Positions 17,672 through 26,803 of a stretch of 64,000 nt of DNA are shown one piece after another (the first letter of the stretch is position 1; every line of letters begins with the position of its first letter). Below the pieces are notes generated by a model. The model ran no database searches. It saw only the letters and a list, made by a program, of their open reading frames with translations, and was not told the DNA's origin. Source of the DNA: an uncultured bacterium (lineage in GTDB: Bacteria; Actinomycetota; Coriobacteriia; Coriobacteriales; Eggerthellaceae); contig CALADF010000044.1 in assembly GCA_937890835.1 (NCBI GenBank), positions 75,099-139,098 on the forward strand, written 5' to 3'. Position numbers and translations under genes: made by a program.

Positions 17672-18601
17672 GTGGAGATGCCGACTGAGATCCTCATCGA
17701 TGCCGCCGTGAGCCTGCCCGTTGAAACCCTCGTCGTGGTCGCGTGGACGAAGATGCTCGACATTCGTCGCGAGGAGCTGTTCTGGGTGGTCTGCCTCGTC
17801 TGCGTTGTCTGCATGGCGTGCTTGCGCTACGCGGTCGATCCCTTCGCCCGCGCCGCGGTCGATGTTTTCGCCTTGACTCTGTTCTACCTGGGCATCCCGA
17901 TGCTGTTCTCACGGGGGAGCGTGGTGAGCCGTGTCATGACCTGCATCACCGTGTTCGTTGCGTCGGTCGCCGCGTTTCTCATCGCGGCGGCGATGTGGGT
18001 GACGACGTCGGGGGCGTCTTTGACCTCCATGGAGGCGATAAGCGACCACTTCGCAAGTTACTGGTTTGCGCGCTGCGCGCATCTGGCGCTTCTGGCGGTG
18101 CTGCTGGTGCTTCTTCATCGGTTCGTCGCATCGCGCAGAGACATCGAGGCGTCGTCCGCCTCGGGTCTTTTCGTCGGCTTCGCGGCCACGCAGCTCGCGC
18201 TTTTGCTGACTATCTCGGCGGTCGGGGACCATCTGGCCAATTGCGGTCTGGAAGGCGACGGCCTGACGCTGTTCCTGCTCTCGGGCGGGTCGGTGCTCTC
18301 GGTGCTGTGCATATGCATCGATGCGGTTTTGTTCGCGGTGATCGATCGCTACGATCGCAGGATGGCCGAGGAGCGCTACCTGCGGGCGCTTGAGCGTCAG
18401 TTGGAATGGCGCATGCGCCGCTACGACGACATGGCTGCGGAGATGGAGAGCATCGCGCGCGTCCGGCACGATCTGCGCAATCAGCTGCAGGTGGTGACTA
18501 TCTTGGCGAGAAAAGGGGAGCGCGCGGCCGCACGGGAGCACCTGCGCTCGATGGTGGAGCTCACGGAGTCCGTGCTGGGGGAGGGTGGTTCCCATGGTTG
18601 A
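17672..18601 (+). CDS. Membrane protein with His-kinase dimerisation box, no ATPase domain
   Basis: A 309-residue protein. About six to seven membrane helices fill residues 5-235. The C-terminus carries a Spo0B/GHKL-type phosphoacceptor box, VRHDLRNQLQV (His in RHD), then AAREHLRSMV, and stops without any ATP-binding domain. The start is GTG 17672 behind AGGGGG; ATG 17678 is an alternative. The next gene, overlapping by 8 bases, has the missing GHKL ATPase but no His box. The simplest reading is a sensor kinase split over two membrane proteins (inference). A LytTR regulator without a kinase lies at 45.9 kb. Confidence 0.7.
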   Translation: MEMPTEILIDAAVSLPVETLVVVAWTKMLDIRREELFWVVCLVCVVCMACLRYAVDPFARAAVDVFALTLFYLGIPMLFSRGSVVSRVMTCITVFVASVAAFLIAAAMWVTTSGASLTSMEAISDHFASYWFARCAHLALLAVLLVLLHRFVASRRDIEASSASGLFVGFAATQLALLLTISAVGDHLANCGLEGDGLTLFLLSGGSVLSVLCICIDAVLFAVIDRYDRRMAEERYLRALERQLEWRMRRYDDMAAEMESIARVRHDLRNQLQVVTILARKGERAAAREHLRSMVELTESVLGEGGSHG

Positions 18602-19565
18602 CGATCTTTCCTGGAACGACCCCGAGTTGATGTTGTCCGTCGCGTTGTCGACGGCCTCGTTTTGCGTGATCTTGTTCGCGCTCGTCATGGCGCTGCGCGG
18701 CTCCCGCGGGCTTGGGCTCTCCCACAGCCTGGCGAGCCTGCTGTTTCCTCTAAGCCAGCTGATCTTGGTGACGTTCATCAACGTGTCGCTGGTCATAGGC
18801 CCTCTTTCGCCGGTTATGAACGTGGCGGTGCTCGTCGTGAGCGTGCTGTGCGCCGTGAGCGACCATTTCCTCTTCAAGGGTTTGCGAGCGGCCGGCGAAC
18901 ACGATGCGGTGGAGGGTCAGGCGAGGCTTGTGCGCGAGCAGGTCGAGGCTCAGCGCGCGTACGAGCGCCGCCTGGACGCCGATCGTGCGCGGACGCGCGC
19001 CGCCCGCGCGCTTATCATGAAGGAACTGCGCGAGGCGGAGGCCATGCTCGACGATGACGGCGATGTGGCTGAGGCTCTCGATCGCGCGACGTGCGCGATC
19101 GCGCGCATGGACGGTGCGAAGCGGTTCTGCGCGCATCCGATGATCGACGCGCTGTTGTCGGCGAAGGCCGAGGAGTGCGCGCGTCGCGACGTGCGCTTCT
19201 GCGTCAAGGTCAACGTGCCCGCAGGGAGCTTCCTCCCGAGCGCCGATCTGTGCGCCGTCTTCGCTAACATGCTCGACAACGCGATAGCGGCCGCGTCGCG
19301 CGCTGCGGGGGAGGCGCGCTTCGTCGATGTGAGGGCGCGTGTGGAGTCGGGCCGGTTCACGCTTCTGGTCGCGAACGGATGCGCTTCGGGCGAGCGGTGC
19401 GTCGATTCCCGCCGTACTTCGACGCGCCGCTCGTTTTCGGACGAGCACGGATGGGGCATGCTGATCGTCGAGAACATCGTCACCCGCCACGGCGGCGTCT
19501 TCGACGTCGCGATGCGCGAGGGCGCCTGCGAGGCGTGCGCGTCGATGCGCGTCGACGGGGCCTGA
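18594..19565 (+). CDS. Membrane protein with GHKL ATPase domain, no His box
   Basis: A 323-residue protein. Three to four helices in residues 12-100, a long charged linker (about 105-165), then a GHKL ATPase: the N-box as NMLDNAIAA and the G-box as GWGMLIVENIV. The segment where a phosphoacceptor His should stand (around ALIMKELREAEAML) has none. ATG 18594 follows GGGGAGGG and overlaps the upstream stop. Together with the upstream gene it supplies all parts of a GHKL kinase. It resembles agr/AgrC-type sensors only in domain type. Confidence 0.75.
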   Translation: MVDDLSWNDPELMLSVALSTASFCVILFALVMALRGSRGLGLSHSLASLLFPLSQLILVTFINVSLVIGPLSPVMNVAVLVVSVLCAVSDHFLFKGLRAAGEHDAVEGQARLVREQVEAQRAYERRLDADRARTRAARALIMKELREAEAMLDDDGDVAEALDRATCAIARMDGAKRFCAHPMIDALLSAKAEECARRDVRFCVKVNVPAGSFLPSADLCAVFANMLDNAIAAASRAAGEARFVDVRARVESGRFTLLVANGCASGERCVDSRRTSTRRSFSDEHGWGMLIVENIVTRHGGVFDVAMREGACEACASMRVDGA

Positions 19566-19638
19566 CGATGCGCGCGTAGGTTCGCTCCGCTCGATGCGCT
19601 ATCATGGCGAGCGATTGTCGATGGGGGGAGGTGCGAAG

Positions 19639-19803
19639 ATGGGCAACCCGATGAGCAGGGAAGAGTGGGCGCGGCGAGGGCGGGCCACTCGGATGAAGGC
19701 GAACACGAGACCTGTCGACATGCGCGTCGCGAAGGGCATCGGCCCGAACAAGGCGAGCGGACGCAAGGGCGGCATCGGCCGCCAAGGGTCGAAGCGGGGC
19801 TGA
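19639..19803 (+). CDS. Small basic hypothetical protein (54 aa)
   Basis: Short reading frame with an excellent ribosome site (GGGGGGAGG, seven bases before ATG 19639). The product is very basic (Arg, Lys, Gly) and ends GRQGSKRG. No domain is recognised. It could be a small nucleic-acid-binding protein; the strong site is the main support. It follows the kinase pair by 73 bases. Confidence 0.45.
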   Translation: MGNPMSREEWARRGRATRMKANTRPVDMRVAKGIGPNKASGRKGGIGRQGSKRG

Positions 19804-19874
19804 CGCGCTTTGCTCGTCGCGTGGTGATTCGCGGCTGACGTTCGCCCGTGCCGCCGAGACGTCTCAAGCGTGTC

Positions 19875-19880
19875 TATAAT
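19875..19880 (+). promoter_or_regulatory. -10 element of helD
   Basis: Perfect TATAAT about 40 bases before the helD start; no good -35. Confidence 0.45.
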
Positions 19881-19918
19881 CGGTCGGTGCTGTACGAATC
19901 GGGCGAGGAGAGGACGCG

Positions 19919-22156
19919 ATGGGCGAGTTCGGCGATATAGAGAAAAAAGGCCTGACGGGCGGGGACGCGAGCGCGGTGCCGGAGGTCGCGTCGTCGCCGC
20001 AGACGTGCGCTTGCGAATCCGATGAGGTCGGGTCATGCGAAGACGACGCGGTTCTTCGCGCGGAGCAGGAGCACCTGAGCGAGACCTACGCGACGCTCGA
20101 TGCGCTCGCGCGTTCGACTTACGAAGAGCTTCTCCGCATCGACGCCGAGGCGGCGGCGGACAAGATAGCGCTGTCCGAGGAGCTTTCCGTCAACCTGGAG
20201 ACCTACGCCGACGCTATGGAGACCTATGCGGACTTCGCCGCGATGAACCGCGTGATCGACGGGCATAACACGGCTCGGGCGTCACGCGCGGCGCGCCTTT
20301 CCGATCTGCGCCTGCTCCTGAAGCAGCCGTACTTCGCGAAGATCGCGTTGCAGTACAAGCCGGGTCAGGAGCCCAAGGAGTTCTACCTGGGCGCTGCGGG
20401 CGTCTCCGATGACGATTACCGCCGCATCGTGGTCGATTGGCGCTCGCCGATCGCCGAGGTGTATTACAACCAGGCCAACGGCCCCACCTCCTACGAGGCG
20501 AACGGGCGCACCATCAACGTCGATTTGAAGCTGCGCCGTCAATTCGACATCGAAGGGCCCGTGCTCAACGCGTACTTCGACACCACGGTGGCCATTCAGG
20601 ACGCGCTTCTGCTCGCGTCGCTTTCAAAGCAGCGCAGCGCGCGCATGCAGGCCATCACCGCGACCATCCAGAAGGAGCAAAACGCCGTCGTTCGTCATGA
20701 GGACGTGCCCGCGCTTCTGGTCAACGGCATCGCCGGCAGCGGCAAGACCTCGGTGTTGCTGCAGCGTATCGCGTATCTGTTCTATCGGCGGCGCGACGAC
20801 CTCGATCCGAGCGAGGTGGTGCTTGTCACGCCCAACCCGGTGTTTCGCGCCTACATCGCGGACGTTCTGCCCGACATGGGGGAGAGCAATCCTCAGGCCA
20901 TCACGTGGGACGAGTTCGCACGCGAGAACTTGAGCGCCAACCACGGCGGCGGCTCCCTCGATGTGCCGCTCGAGACGCTGTGGCGCATCGACGAGGCGCT
21001 CGAGGGCTTCGAGTTCACGGACGGGGATTTCCGCGACGTGACGTGCGCGGGCGTGCGCATCGTCGGCGCGGGGCAGATCCACCGGCTTTCCGAGAAGCAT
21101 CGTCGTGCGGCGGCGGGCCCGCATCGCGTGACGCTGATGCGCGAGGACCTGCTCAAGCGCGTCGAGTCGCGCATCGCGCAGATGGCGGGCGGCGAGGACG
21201 TGCAAGACGAGATGGCCTCGCTTTCCATCGACGAGCAGCTCCGTTTGTTCGGGGAGATCGTCGACCCGCAGGATGAGCGCGAGGCGCGCGCTTTGGCGAT
21301 GACGTATCTGAAGCTGAAGTTCGCGGACGCCTACGCCGCGGTCGAGCATGACGATTGGCTGCGCATCGACCGCATCGGCATGAGGCTGCTCGGGGCGAAG
21401 AGCCTCGCTCCCGTGACGTGGCTGTACCTGCGCATGGCGCTGACGGGCGCAGGAGACGCAAGCGTCAAGTACGTCATGATCGACGAGGTGCAGGACTACA
21501 CCGCCGCGCAAATCGCCGTTTTAGGGCGTTACTACAAGCGCGCGCATTTCATGCTGCTCGGCGACAAGAACCAGGCGATCGATGAGGGCGGCGCGACGTT
21601 CGAGGAGATCGATGAGGTCATGGAGCGTCTGCACGGGCGGGTTTCCCGGTGCCATCTTATGACGAGCTACCGGTCGTCCCCCGAGATAACCGAGCTGTTC
21701 GCGAGCCTTCTGCCCGCTGACGAGCGCATGCGCATCTCCTCGGTTCAGCGCGAGCAGGTGCCGACGCGCGTGCTCGCCTACGACGACGAGGGCGAATACG
21801 CGCGCGATCTGCGCGCGGAAGTGGCGGATGCGCGTGCTCAGGTGGATGAGCGGGGAGGCACGTGCGCCGTCATCGTGCCGTGGAAAAGCGAGGCGAAGCG
21901 CATAGCCGCGCTGCTCGGCGAGAGCGCGCCCGAGCTGGTCGGCGACGCTTCGGCCCTCCCCGATGCCGGCGTGGTGATGATTCCCCTCAAGCTGGCGAAG
22001 GGGCTCGAGTTCGACCGCGTCATCATCCCCGATGCGAGCGCGCGGCTGTTCCCTGAAAACGAGCTGTCGCGCAACCGCCTGTACACGACCATCTCGCGCG
22101 CCACGCGCCAGGTCACGGTCATGTCGCGCGGGCCGATGTCGGGGCTTTTGGCGTAA
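19919..22156 (+). CDS. helD: HelD-like RNA polymerase-associated superfamily 1 helicase/ATPase
   Basis: A 745-residue UvrD-like ATPase of the HelD family, which frees and recycles stalled RNA polymerase; actinobacterial members can also confer rifampicin tolerance. The N-terminal coiled region (residues about 40-130, EQEHLSETYATLD onward) is the arm that enters polymerase channels. Walker A is NGIAGSGKTS, motif II MIDEVQD, and late motifs LGDKNQAI, MTSYRS, and GLEFDRVI are present. ATG 19919 has GAGGAGAGG upstream. Family length is normal. It is monocistronic. Confidence 0.88.
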   Translation: MGEFGDIEKKGLTGGDASAVPEVASSPQTCACESDEVGSCEDDAVLRAEQEHLSETYATLDALARSTYEELLRIDAEAAADKIALSEELSVNLETYADAMETYADFAAMNRVIDGHNTARASRAARLSDLRLLLKQPYFAKIALQYKPGQEPKEFYLGAAGVSDDDYRRIVVDWRSPIAEVYYNQANGPTSYEANGRTINVDLKLRRQFDIEGPVLNAYFDTTVAIQDALLLASLSKQRSARMQAITATIQKEQNAVVRHEDVPALLVNGIAGSGKTSVLLQRIAYLFYRRRDDLDPSEVVLVTPNPVFRAYIADVLPDMGESNPQAITWDEFARENLSANHGGGSLDVPLETLWRIDEALEGFEFTDGDFRDVTCAGVRIVGAGQIHRLSEKHRRAAAGPHRVTLMREDLLKRVESRIAQMAGGEDVQDEMASLSIDEQLRLFGEIVDPQDEREARALAMTYLKLKFADAYAAVEHDDWLRIDRIGMRLLGAKSLAPVTWLYLRMALTGAGDASVKYVMIDEVQDYTAAQIAVLGRYYKRAHFMLLGDKNQAIDEGGATFEEIDEVMERLHGRVSRCHLMTSYRSSPEITELFASLLPADERMRISSVQREQVPTRVLAYDDEGEYARDLRAEVADARAQVDERGGTCAVIVPWKSEAKRIAALLGESAPELVGDASALPDAGVVMIPLKLAKGLEFDRVIIPDASARLFPENELSRNRLYTTISRATRQVTVMSRGPMSGLLA

Positions 22157-22304
22157 GGCGCGCAGGGCATCGCGGGTGTTTGCGTGCTCGGTCGGCGGAG
22201 CGGGTCGAGCACGGGTTTCACCCGCCGGATTGCGCGGGGCCGCGTCGGGCTGCGCGGCTCGCTCGCGCCGGTTGCGCGGCTCGCCGTTTATCGGCGTGCA
22301 GCGC

Positions 22305-23351
22305 CTAGCCGCACGGGTTGCACTTCTTGCATGGTGCGAGCCCCTGTTGGATCAGGTCGTCGCAGGAGCCGGTGAACAGCTGCTTGTTCTTCTCCGCGAT
22401 GTCTTCCACCGCGGTGCATTCGGGTAGGTGGAATTTGCGCGTGTTAACGTTTATCACGTAGTCGGCTATCTCGGCGTGCTGATCGGCGCCGCTCGCGCCG
22501 CTTTCCGCGCGCTCCGCGAGCCTGTTGTCGCCGGTCGCGTAGTCGATGTCCACGCCCGGCTGCACGTTGTAACAATAGACGTTGAACGACACGGCGCGCC
22601 CGTCGTCCTCGACGGAGCGCGCCTCCATACGCACGCCGCGCGCGACGAGCTCGCGTCCCTCGAACAGAGGGGTCACGCGGTAGAGCACGTGGTTTCCGGT
22701 GGTCTTCACGTATTCGGCGACGCGCTCCTCGAAGGGGAGCATGCCCGTGGCGTTGAGGTAGCGCGTTCCGGTAATCAGATTGCACTCGTTGTCGTTTTCC
22801 GCCGTGAGCTGAAACCCGATGAGATGGCAGCGGTTGTAGAGCTTCTCGCCTTCGACGAAATCGTATTCGGAGGTGTGCCAGCCGGTGGGCTTGACGCGCC
22901 AGATGTCGCCGCGGGATTGCGCAGGCATGGTGTCGAGCCCGACGCAGGCCATGGCTGCGCCGCATCGCCCCAGCTCATCGAGCGGGGCGTATTCTTCGAA
23001 GCTGCCGAGTCGCGCTCGTTCGATCTCCTCGGGGGAGAAGGAGGGCTCGCTTTCGTTGACGTCCGCGTAAGGAGCGCCCTCGAAAGGGGGCATGCTCGCG
23101 AGAACGTCTGCGGTCGCGTTTTGCTCGGAGGCTTTGCCGGCCGACGAGACCGCGTCGCCCGATTGACCTGCGGTTGCGCAGGACGCGCAGATGAGCAGGG
23201 CGAGCAGGCAGGCGAGCAAGGCGGCGATGAACCTGGGGGCGGTGGACGTGCGCGCCGCGACGGGCATGGACGCGCCCGCGGCCGCATCGATCGCCGGCTT
23301 AGCGACAGGCTCAAGCGCGCCGTGGCTGCAGCGGGGCATCATTCTCTTCAT
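22305..23351 (-). CDS. Membrane-anchored DNA/RNA non-specific endonuclease
   Basis: A 348-residue secreted nuclease. A membrane helix with a Cys-containing end (ALLICASCATAG, about residues 45-60) looks like a signal peptide or lipobox. The nuclease core has YNRCHLIGFQLT, ENDNECNLITGT and YLNATGMLPFE, the beta-beta-alpha nuclease arrangement of EndA/DNA-entry nucleases; the usual DRGH is replaced by NRCH, as in that branch. The C-terminal 60 residues (NTRKFHLPEC ... CKKCNPCG) form a separate small Cys/His module seen in similar nucleases. ATG 23351 has GAAAGGA upstream. Likely job: nucleotide scavenging or DNA uptake (inference). Confidence 0.85.
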   Translation of the reverse strand: MKRMMPRCSHGALEPVAKPAIDAAAGASMPVAARTSTAPRFIAALLACLLALLICASCATAGQSGDAVSSAGKASEQNATADVLASMPPFEGAPYADVNESEPSFSPEEIERARLGSFEEYAPLDELGRCGAAMACVGLDTMPAQSRGDIWRVKPTGWHTSEYDFVEGEKLYNRCHLIGFQLTAENDNECNLITGTRYLNATGMLPFEERVAEYVKTTGNHVLYRVTPLFEGRELVARGVRMEARSVEDDGRAVSFNVYCYNVQPGVDIDYATGDNRLAERAESGASGADQHAEIADYVINVNTRKFHLPECTAVEDIAEKNKQLFTGSCDDLIQQGLAPCKKCNPCG

Positions 23352-23376
23352 GGTTCCTTTCAAGGTGTTGCTTCTT

Positions 23377-23877
23377 TTACCAGGGGACGAGGACGTATCC
23401 GATAAGTCCGGCGGCCGCGGCGGCGAGGGCGCCCGCGATAACATCGCGTGGGTAGTGCACGCCGCCGATGACGCGCACGGCAGCGAGGACGATCGCGCAC
23501 GCGACGAGCGCGGCTCCTACCGCCGGCTGCGCGACCAGCCAGGTTGCCGCGATCATGAACAGGGAGAACGCGTGCCTGCTGGGAAAAGAGCGCCCTGCGG
23601 TGTCCTTCTCGATGAGCGGGTCGATGTCGAGCGTCTCGTAGGGGCGCGGGGCGTTCACGGCTTTTCGGAAGAGGGTGACCGCCGCGAACGCGACACCCGG
23701 CACCGAGACGGCGCGAACCAGCAGATCGTAACGTCCCGTCAGCGCGAGCGCGATGAGGAGGACGGGGTATGCGACGTAACCGAGTGCGGTGAGCGCTTCG
23801 TTCACGAGCCGCAGCACGCGGGCGCGCGCTTCCGTGCGGAAGGGAGCGCTGATGCGCCGGTAGAGCTCTTCGGTCAT
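23377..23877 (-). CDS. PAP2 family phosphatase
   Basis: A 166-residue PAP2 membrane phosphatase with the three family motifs: KAVNAPRP (motif 1), PSRHAFS (motif 2) and RVIGGVHYPRDV (motif 3, with the catalytic His). Likely substrates are undecaprenyl pyrophosphate or phosphatidate/phosphatidylglycerol phosphate. Four to five helices. It lies 25 bases upstream of the nuclease gene on the same strand, so an operon is likely. Confidence 0.88.
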   Translation of the reverse strand: MTEELYRRISAPFRTEARARVLRLVNEALTALGYVAYPVLLIALALTGRYDLLVRAVSVPGVAFAAVTLFRKAVNAPRPYETLDIDPLIEKDTAGRSFPSRHAFSLFMIAATWLVAQPAVGAALVACAIVLAAVRVIGGVHYPRDVIAGALAAAAAGLIGYVLVPW

Positions 23878-24039
23878 GAAAATCCTCTCGCATGATGAGG
23901 CGGAGCCGGGACAATCGCCCGCTCATCGCCTGTTTTCGCCTTGCCCCCTATTATGAGCTGTGTCGTATGCGCCAAGCTCGTCAAGTCGCTACAATGGGCA
24001 AACTGCATTTTTACGAAGAGGGTCTAGAGGGAGACTATA

Positions 24040-25386
24040 GTGAAAGAAGTCAACGAGGGGAAGACCGCGCAGTCCGAGAAGGGCAATGTTTCAGCGCTTC
24101 TCCCCATTGCCGTGTTCCTTGTTTTGTATCTGGGGCTCGGCATTCTGTTCGAGTACGTTTTGGGAATCTCGATGGGTTTCTACAACATTCCCATCGTGGT
24201 CGTGTTCCTGATCGCGCTTCTGGTCGCGTGCTTCCAAAACCGCAAGCTGCCGTTTGACGACAAGCTCGTCATCATGGGGCGCGGCATCGGCGACAAGACC
24301 ATCGTCACCATGATTTTGATCTTCATGGCGGCGGGTGTTTTCGTGGGGACGGTCGGCCGTGACAGCGCGGAGAGCGTCGCTTACCTGCTGCTTGCCATCT
24401 TCCCGACCGAGTTCGCCGTGGTCGTGCTGTTCATCGTCAGCTGCTTCGTCTCGCTGTCGATGGGCACGTCGGTCGGAACCATCACGTTGATCACGCCCAT
24501 TGCCGTTGCGGTTTCGGCGGCTTCGGGCTTCGATCTGCCTTTGTGCGTTGCGAGCGTCATGGGCGGCGCCATGTTCGGCGACAACCTGTCGTTCATCTCC
24601 GACACCACCATCGCCGCCTGCCAGGGCCAGGGTTGCGCGATGAAGGACAAGTTCCGCGAGAACTTCAAGATCGCCCTGCCGGCTGCGCTCGTCACGCTCG
24701 TCATCATCATGGTGCTCTCCTTCGGCGCCGACCTCAGCGGCAGCGTGCAGAACGGCTACGACCTCATTGAGCTCGTTCCCTACCTGATCGTGCTCGTCGG
24801 CGGCATCATCGGCATCAACGTGTTCGTCGTGCTGCTGCTCGGCATCGTCTCGGGTTCCATCATCGTGGTCGCCACGGGCGCGACCGCGCCGACCGACCTG
24901 CTCGCGAACATGGGATCGGGCGCCGCGGGCATGTTCGAGACCACGATGGTCGCCGTCCTCGTGTCCGCTATCTGCGCGCTCATCCGCGAATACGGCGGGT
25001 TCACCGCGTTGCTCAACGGCATCAAGAGCCTGTTCAAGAGCAAGAAGGGCGGACAGCTCGGTATGGGCCTTCTGGTCGGAGCCATGGACGTCGCGACGGC
25101 GAACAACACGGTCGCCATCGTCATGGCCAACCCCATCGCCGCCGACATGGCCCAGACTTACGGGATCTCGCGTCGCAAGACGGCTTCCATCCTCGATACG
25201 TTCTCGTGCGTGTTCCAGGGCATCCTGCCTTACGGCGCGCAGATGCTCGTCGCCATATCGGCGGCGACGGAGCTGGGGTATACGCTTTCCGCGTTTCAGA
25301 TAATCCCGCTTCTGTTCTATCCGTTCATGCTGCTCATCAGCTCGCTCGTGTTCATCTTCCTGATTCCCGAGCGCAAGAAGAGCTAG
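24040..25386 (+). CDS. NhaC-family Na+/H+ antiporter
   Basis: A 448-residue carrier with eleven to twelve helices of the NhaC/ion-transporter superfamily. Conserved blocks: SMGTSVGTITLITPIAV, VMGGAMFGDNLSFISDTT (the Asp/Asn/Ser-rich ion site) and DTFSCVFQGILPYGAQ. Exchange of Na+ for H+ or an organic ion partner is expected; NhaC-type homologues can also exchange malate/lactate (MleN). GTG 24040 with AGGGAG upstream. It stands alone. Confidence 0.85.
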   Translation: MKEVNEGKTAQSEKGNVSALLPIAVFLVLYLGLGILFEYVLGISMGFYNIPIVVVFLIALLVACFQNRKLPFDDKLVIMGRGIGDKTIVTMILIFMAAGVFVGTVGRDSAESVAYLLLAIFPTEFAVVVLFIVSCFVSLSMGTSVGTITLITPIAVAVSAASGFDLPLCVASVMGGAMFGDNLSFISDTTIAACQGQGCAMKDKFRENFKIALPAALVTLVIIMVLSFGADLSGSVQNGYDLIELVPYLIVLVGGIIGINVFVVLLLGIVSGSIIVVATGATAPTDLLANMGSGAAGMFETTMVAVLVSAICALIREYGGFTALLNGIKSLFKSKKGGQLGMGLLVGAMDVATANNTVAIVMANPIAADMAQTYGISRRKTASILDTFSCVFQGILPYGAQMLVAISAATELGYTLSAFQIIPLLFYPFMLLISSLVFIFLIPERKKS

Positions 25387-25936
25387 CCTGCGCCGATGCT
25401 CGCGGGAGGGCGCCGCTTTGCATGCGGCACCTTCCGTCGAAGGCCGCCTCGTTCGATTTGAGCTGCGCCGTCCCGGGTTTGTTTCGAGCAGGTGGTTTTT
25501 CGCACTCGCCCGGATGCTTCGGCTGGGTGCGTTCAAACGCTCCAATCGTGCGTGTTTTGCACTTGTCCAGGCGCATCGCCGGTTTTTTTCGCACCCGTGC
25601 TCGAATTCGGCACCGTAGATTCCCTGAAATCAACGACTTGTATCATTACGGCGTGGTTTCCTCGGCTTCTCGCGCTCGAAAGAGAGTCGCATTTTGAACG
25701 GTATCGACAAAATGCCTGATGAGGAGGTTGATGGAGCCTCGCATGATGAATCGTCTTTCGAGTGCGTGATACATTTCGTTGAAAAAGCGGAATGCAGGGG
25801 GGGCGGAAATCCCGCACATTGCGTTTTGCGGGATTTGGGGCGCCTTTTCGCGTTGCCCCCGTGTCTTCGCATCGCGTGTTTGATATTCTCTCACGAAGCA
25901 ATCGACGCCGTTCGTCTCGAAACGAGAGGAGATGCC
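25387..25936. other. 550-base intergenic region
   Basis: No supportable gene. It contains an imperfect hairpin just after nhaC (GCCGC/GCGGC near 25410-25430), a stretch of interrupted T runs around 25496-25592, and a perfect 10-bp stem AAATCCCGCA (25807-25816) / TGCGGGATTT (25827-25836) before the TlpA gene. Base composition is lower in GC than the flanks. A regulatory leader for the redox triplet is possible, but no known class is recognised. Confidence 0.45.
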
Positions 25937-26596
25937 GTGAGCATATCGACGCAGGGTCAAGACGCCCGCTCCACCTTCCCCTTCCTCAATCGCATGTTCG
26001 CGCTTGCCATCGCAGCCGTCATGCTCGTCGTGTTTTTCGGGCTTGCCGGATGCTCGGGATCGGGCTCGGGCTCCGAGGGCGCGATGTCGGGGCCCGTTTC
26101 CGCGCAGGAGTATTCGGATGATTCCACGGGGCGCTACGCCCGCGTCGGCGACATCACGTCGTTTGAGACCACGACGCTTGCGGGCGAGTCCTTCTCGCAG
26201 GATAACTTCGCCCCCTACGACCTCACGATGGTCAACATCTGGTCGACGACCTGCGGGTTCTGCATCGACGAGATGCCCGCGCTCGAATCGCTCTCGCAGT
26301 CGCTTCCCGAAAACGTCGCGCTCGTCTCCATCTGCACCGACGCCTCGGTCAACGCCGACGCCGCGCGCGGCATCGTCGAGGCGCAGGGCGTCACCTATCC
26401 GGTGCTCGTCGATAACGACAGGCTCGGCGCGCTGCTTCTTTCGAAGGTGAGCGGTACGCCCACGACCATCTTCGTCGATAGCACGGGCGCTCTCGTGGGC
26501 GATGTTCAGCAGGGCGTCCCCGCACGCGGCGGATCCGACGCCGTCGAGGCCGCGTACCGCGAGCTGATCGACGAGCATCTTGCGGAGCTTGCCTGA
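25937..26596 (+). CDS. TlpA/ResA-like thiol-disulfide lipoprotein
   Basis: A 219-residue extracytoplasmic thioredoxin-fold protein. An N-terminal helix ends FFGLAGCSG, a lipobox with the lipidated Cys. The thioredoxin active site is TTCGFC (CxxC), with WST before it and the cis-Pro in SGTPTTIF. GTG 25937 follows GAGAGGA. It overlaps the CD1871A-type gene by one base and is followed by a polyferredoxin-like membrane protein. The three probably pass electrons from the cytoplasm or quinones across the membrane to reduce an external thiol or Cys-x-x-Cys protein (inference). Confidence 0.88.
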   Translation: MSISTQGQDARSTFPFLNRMFALAIAAVMLVVFFGLAGCSGSGSGSEGAMSGPVSAQEYSDDSTGRYARVGDITSFETTTLAGESFSQDNFAPYDLTMVNIWSTTCGFCIDEMPALESLSQSLPENVALVSICTDASVNADAARGIVEAQGVTYPVLVDNDRLGALLLSKVSGTPTTIFVDSTGALVGDVQQGVPARGGSDAVEAAYRELIDEHLAELA

Positions 26597-26793
26597 TGAG
26601 GGAGGCGGGGCGCGTGCGCAGCGCATCGTGTGCTCGCGGCGGGCGTCGCGGCAGCGTGCTGAAAACGGCGCTTCTTGCCGCGGCGCTTCTTCTCGGCGCG
26701 GTATTCGTCTTCTCCGGAATAGCGCGGGGTGAGGTGCCGGTTATCCTGGCGAAGGCGACGAGCATCTGCTACCAGTGCATCGGCATCGGGTGA
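26596..26793 (+). CDS. CD1871A family CXXC-motif membrane protein
   Basis: A 65-residue protein: basic N-terminus, one membrane helix (residues about 22-42), then the family block EVPVILAKA and ICYQCIGIG with the CxxC at the C-terminus. The family is repeatedly found between TlpA-like and 4Fe-4S membrane proteins, as here. The ATG overlaps the preceding TGA. It is probably a small redox relay of the same complex. Confidence 0.82.
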   Translation: MREAGRVRSASCARGGRRGSVLKTALLAAALLLGAVFVFSGIARGEVPVILAKATSICYQCIGIG

Positions 26794-26803
26794 GGGGCTC
26801 GAC

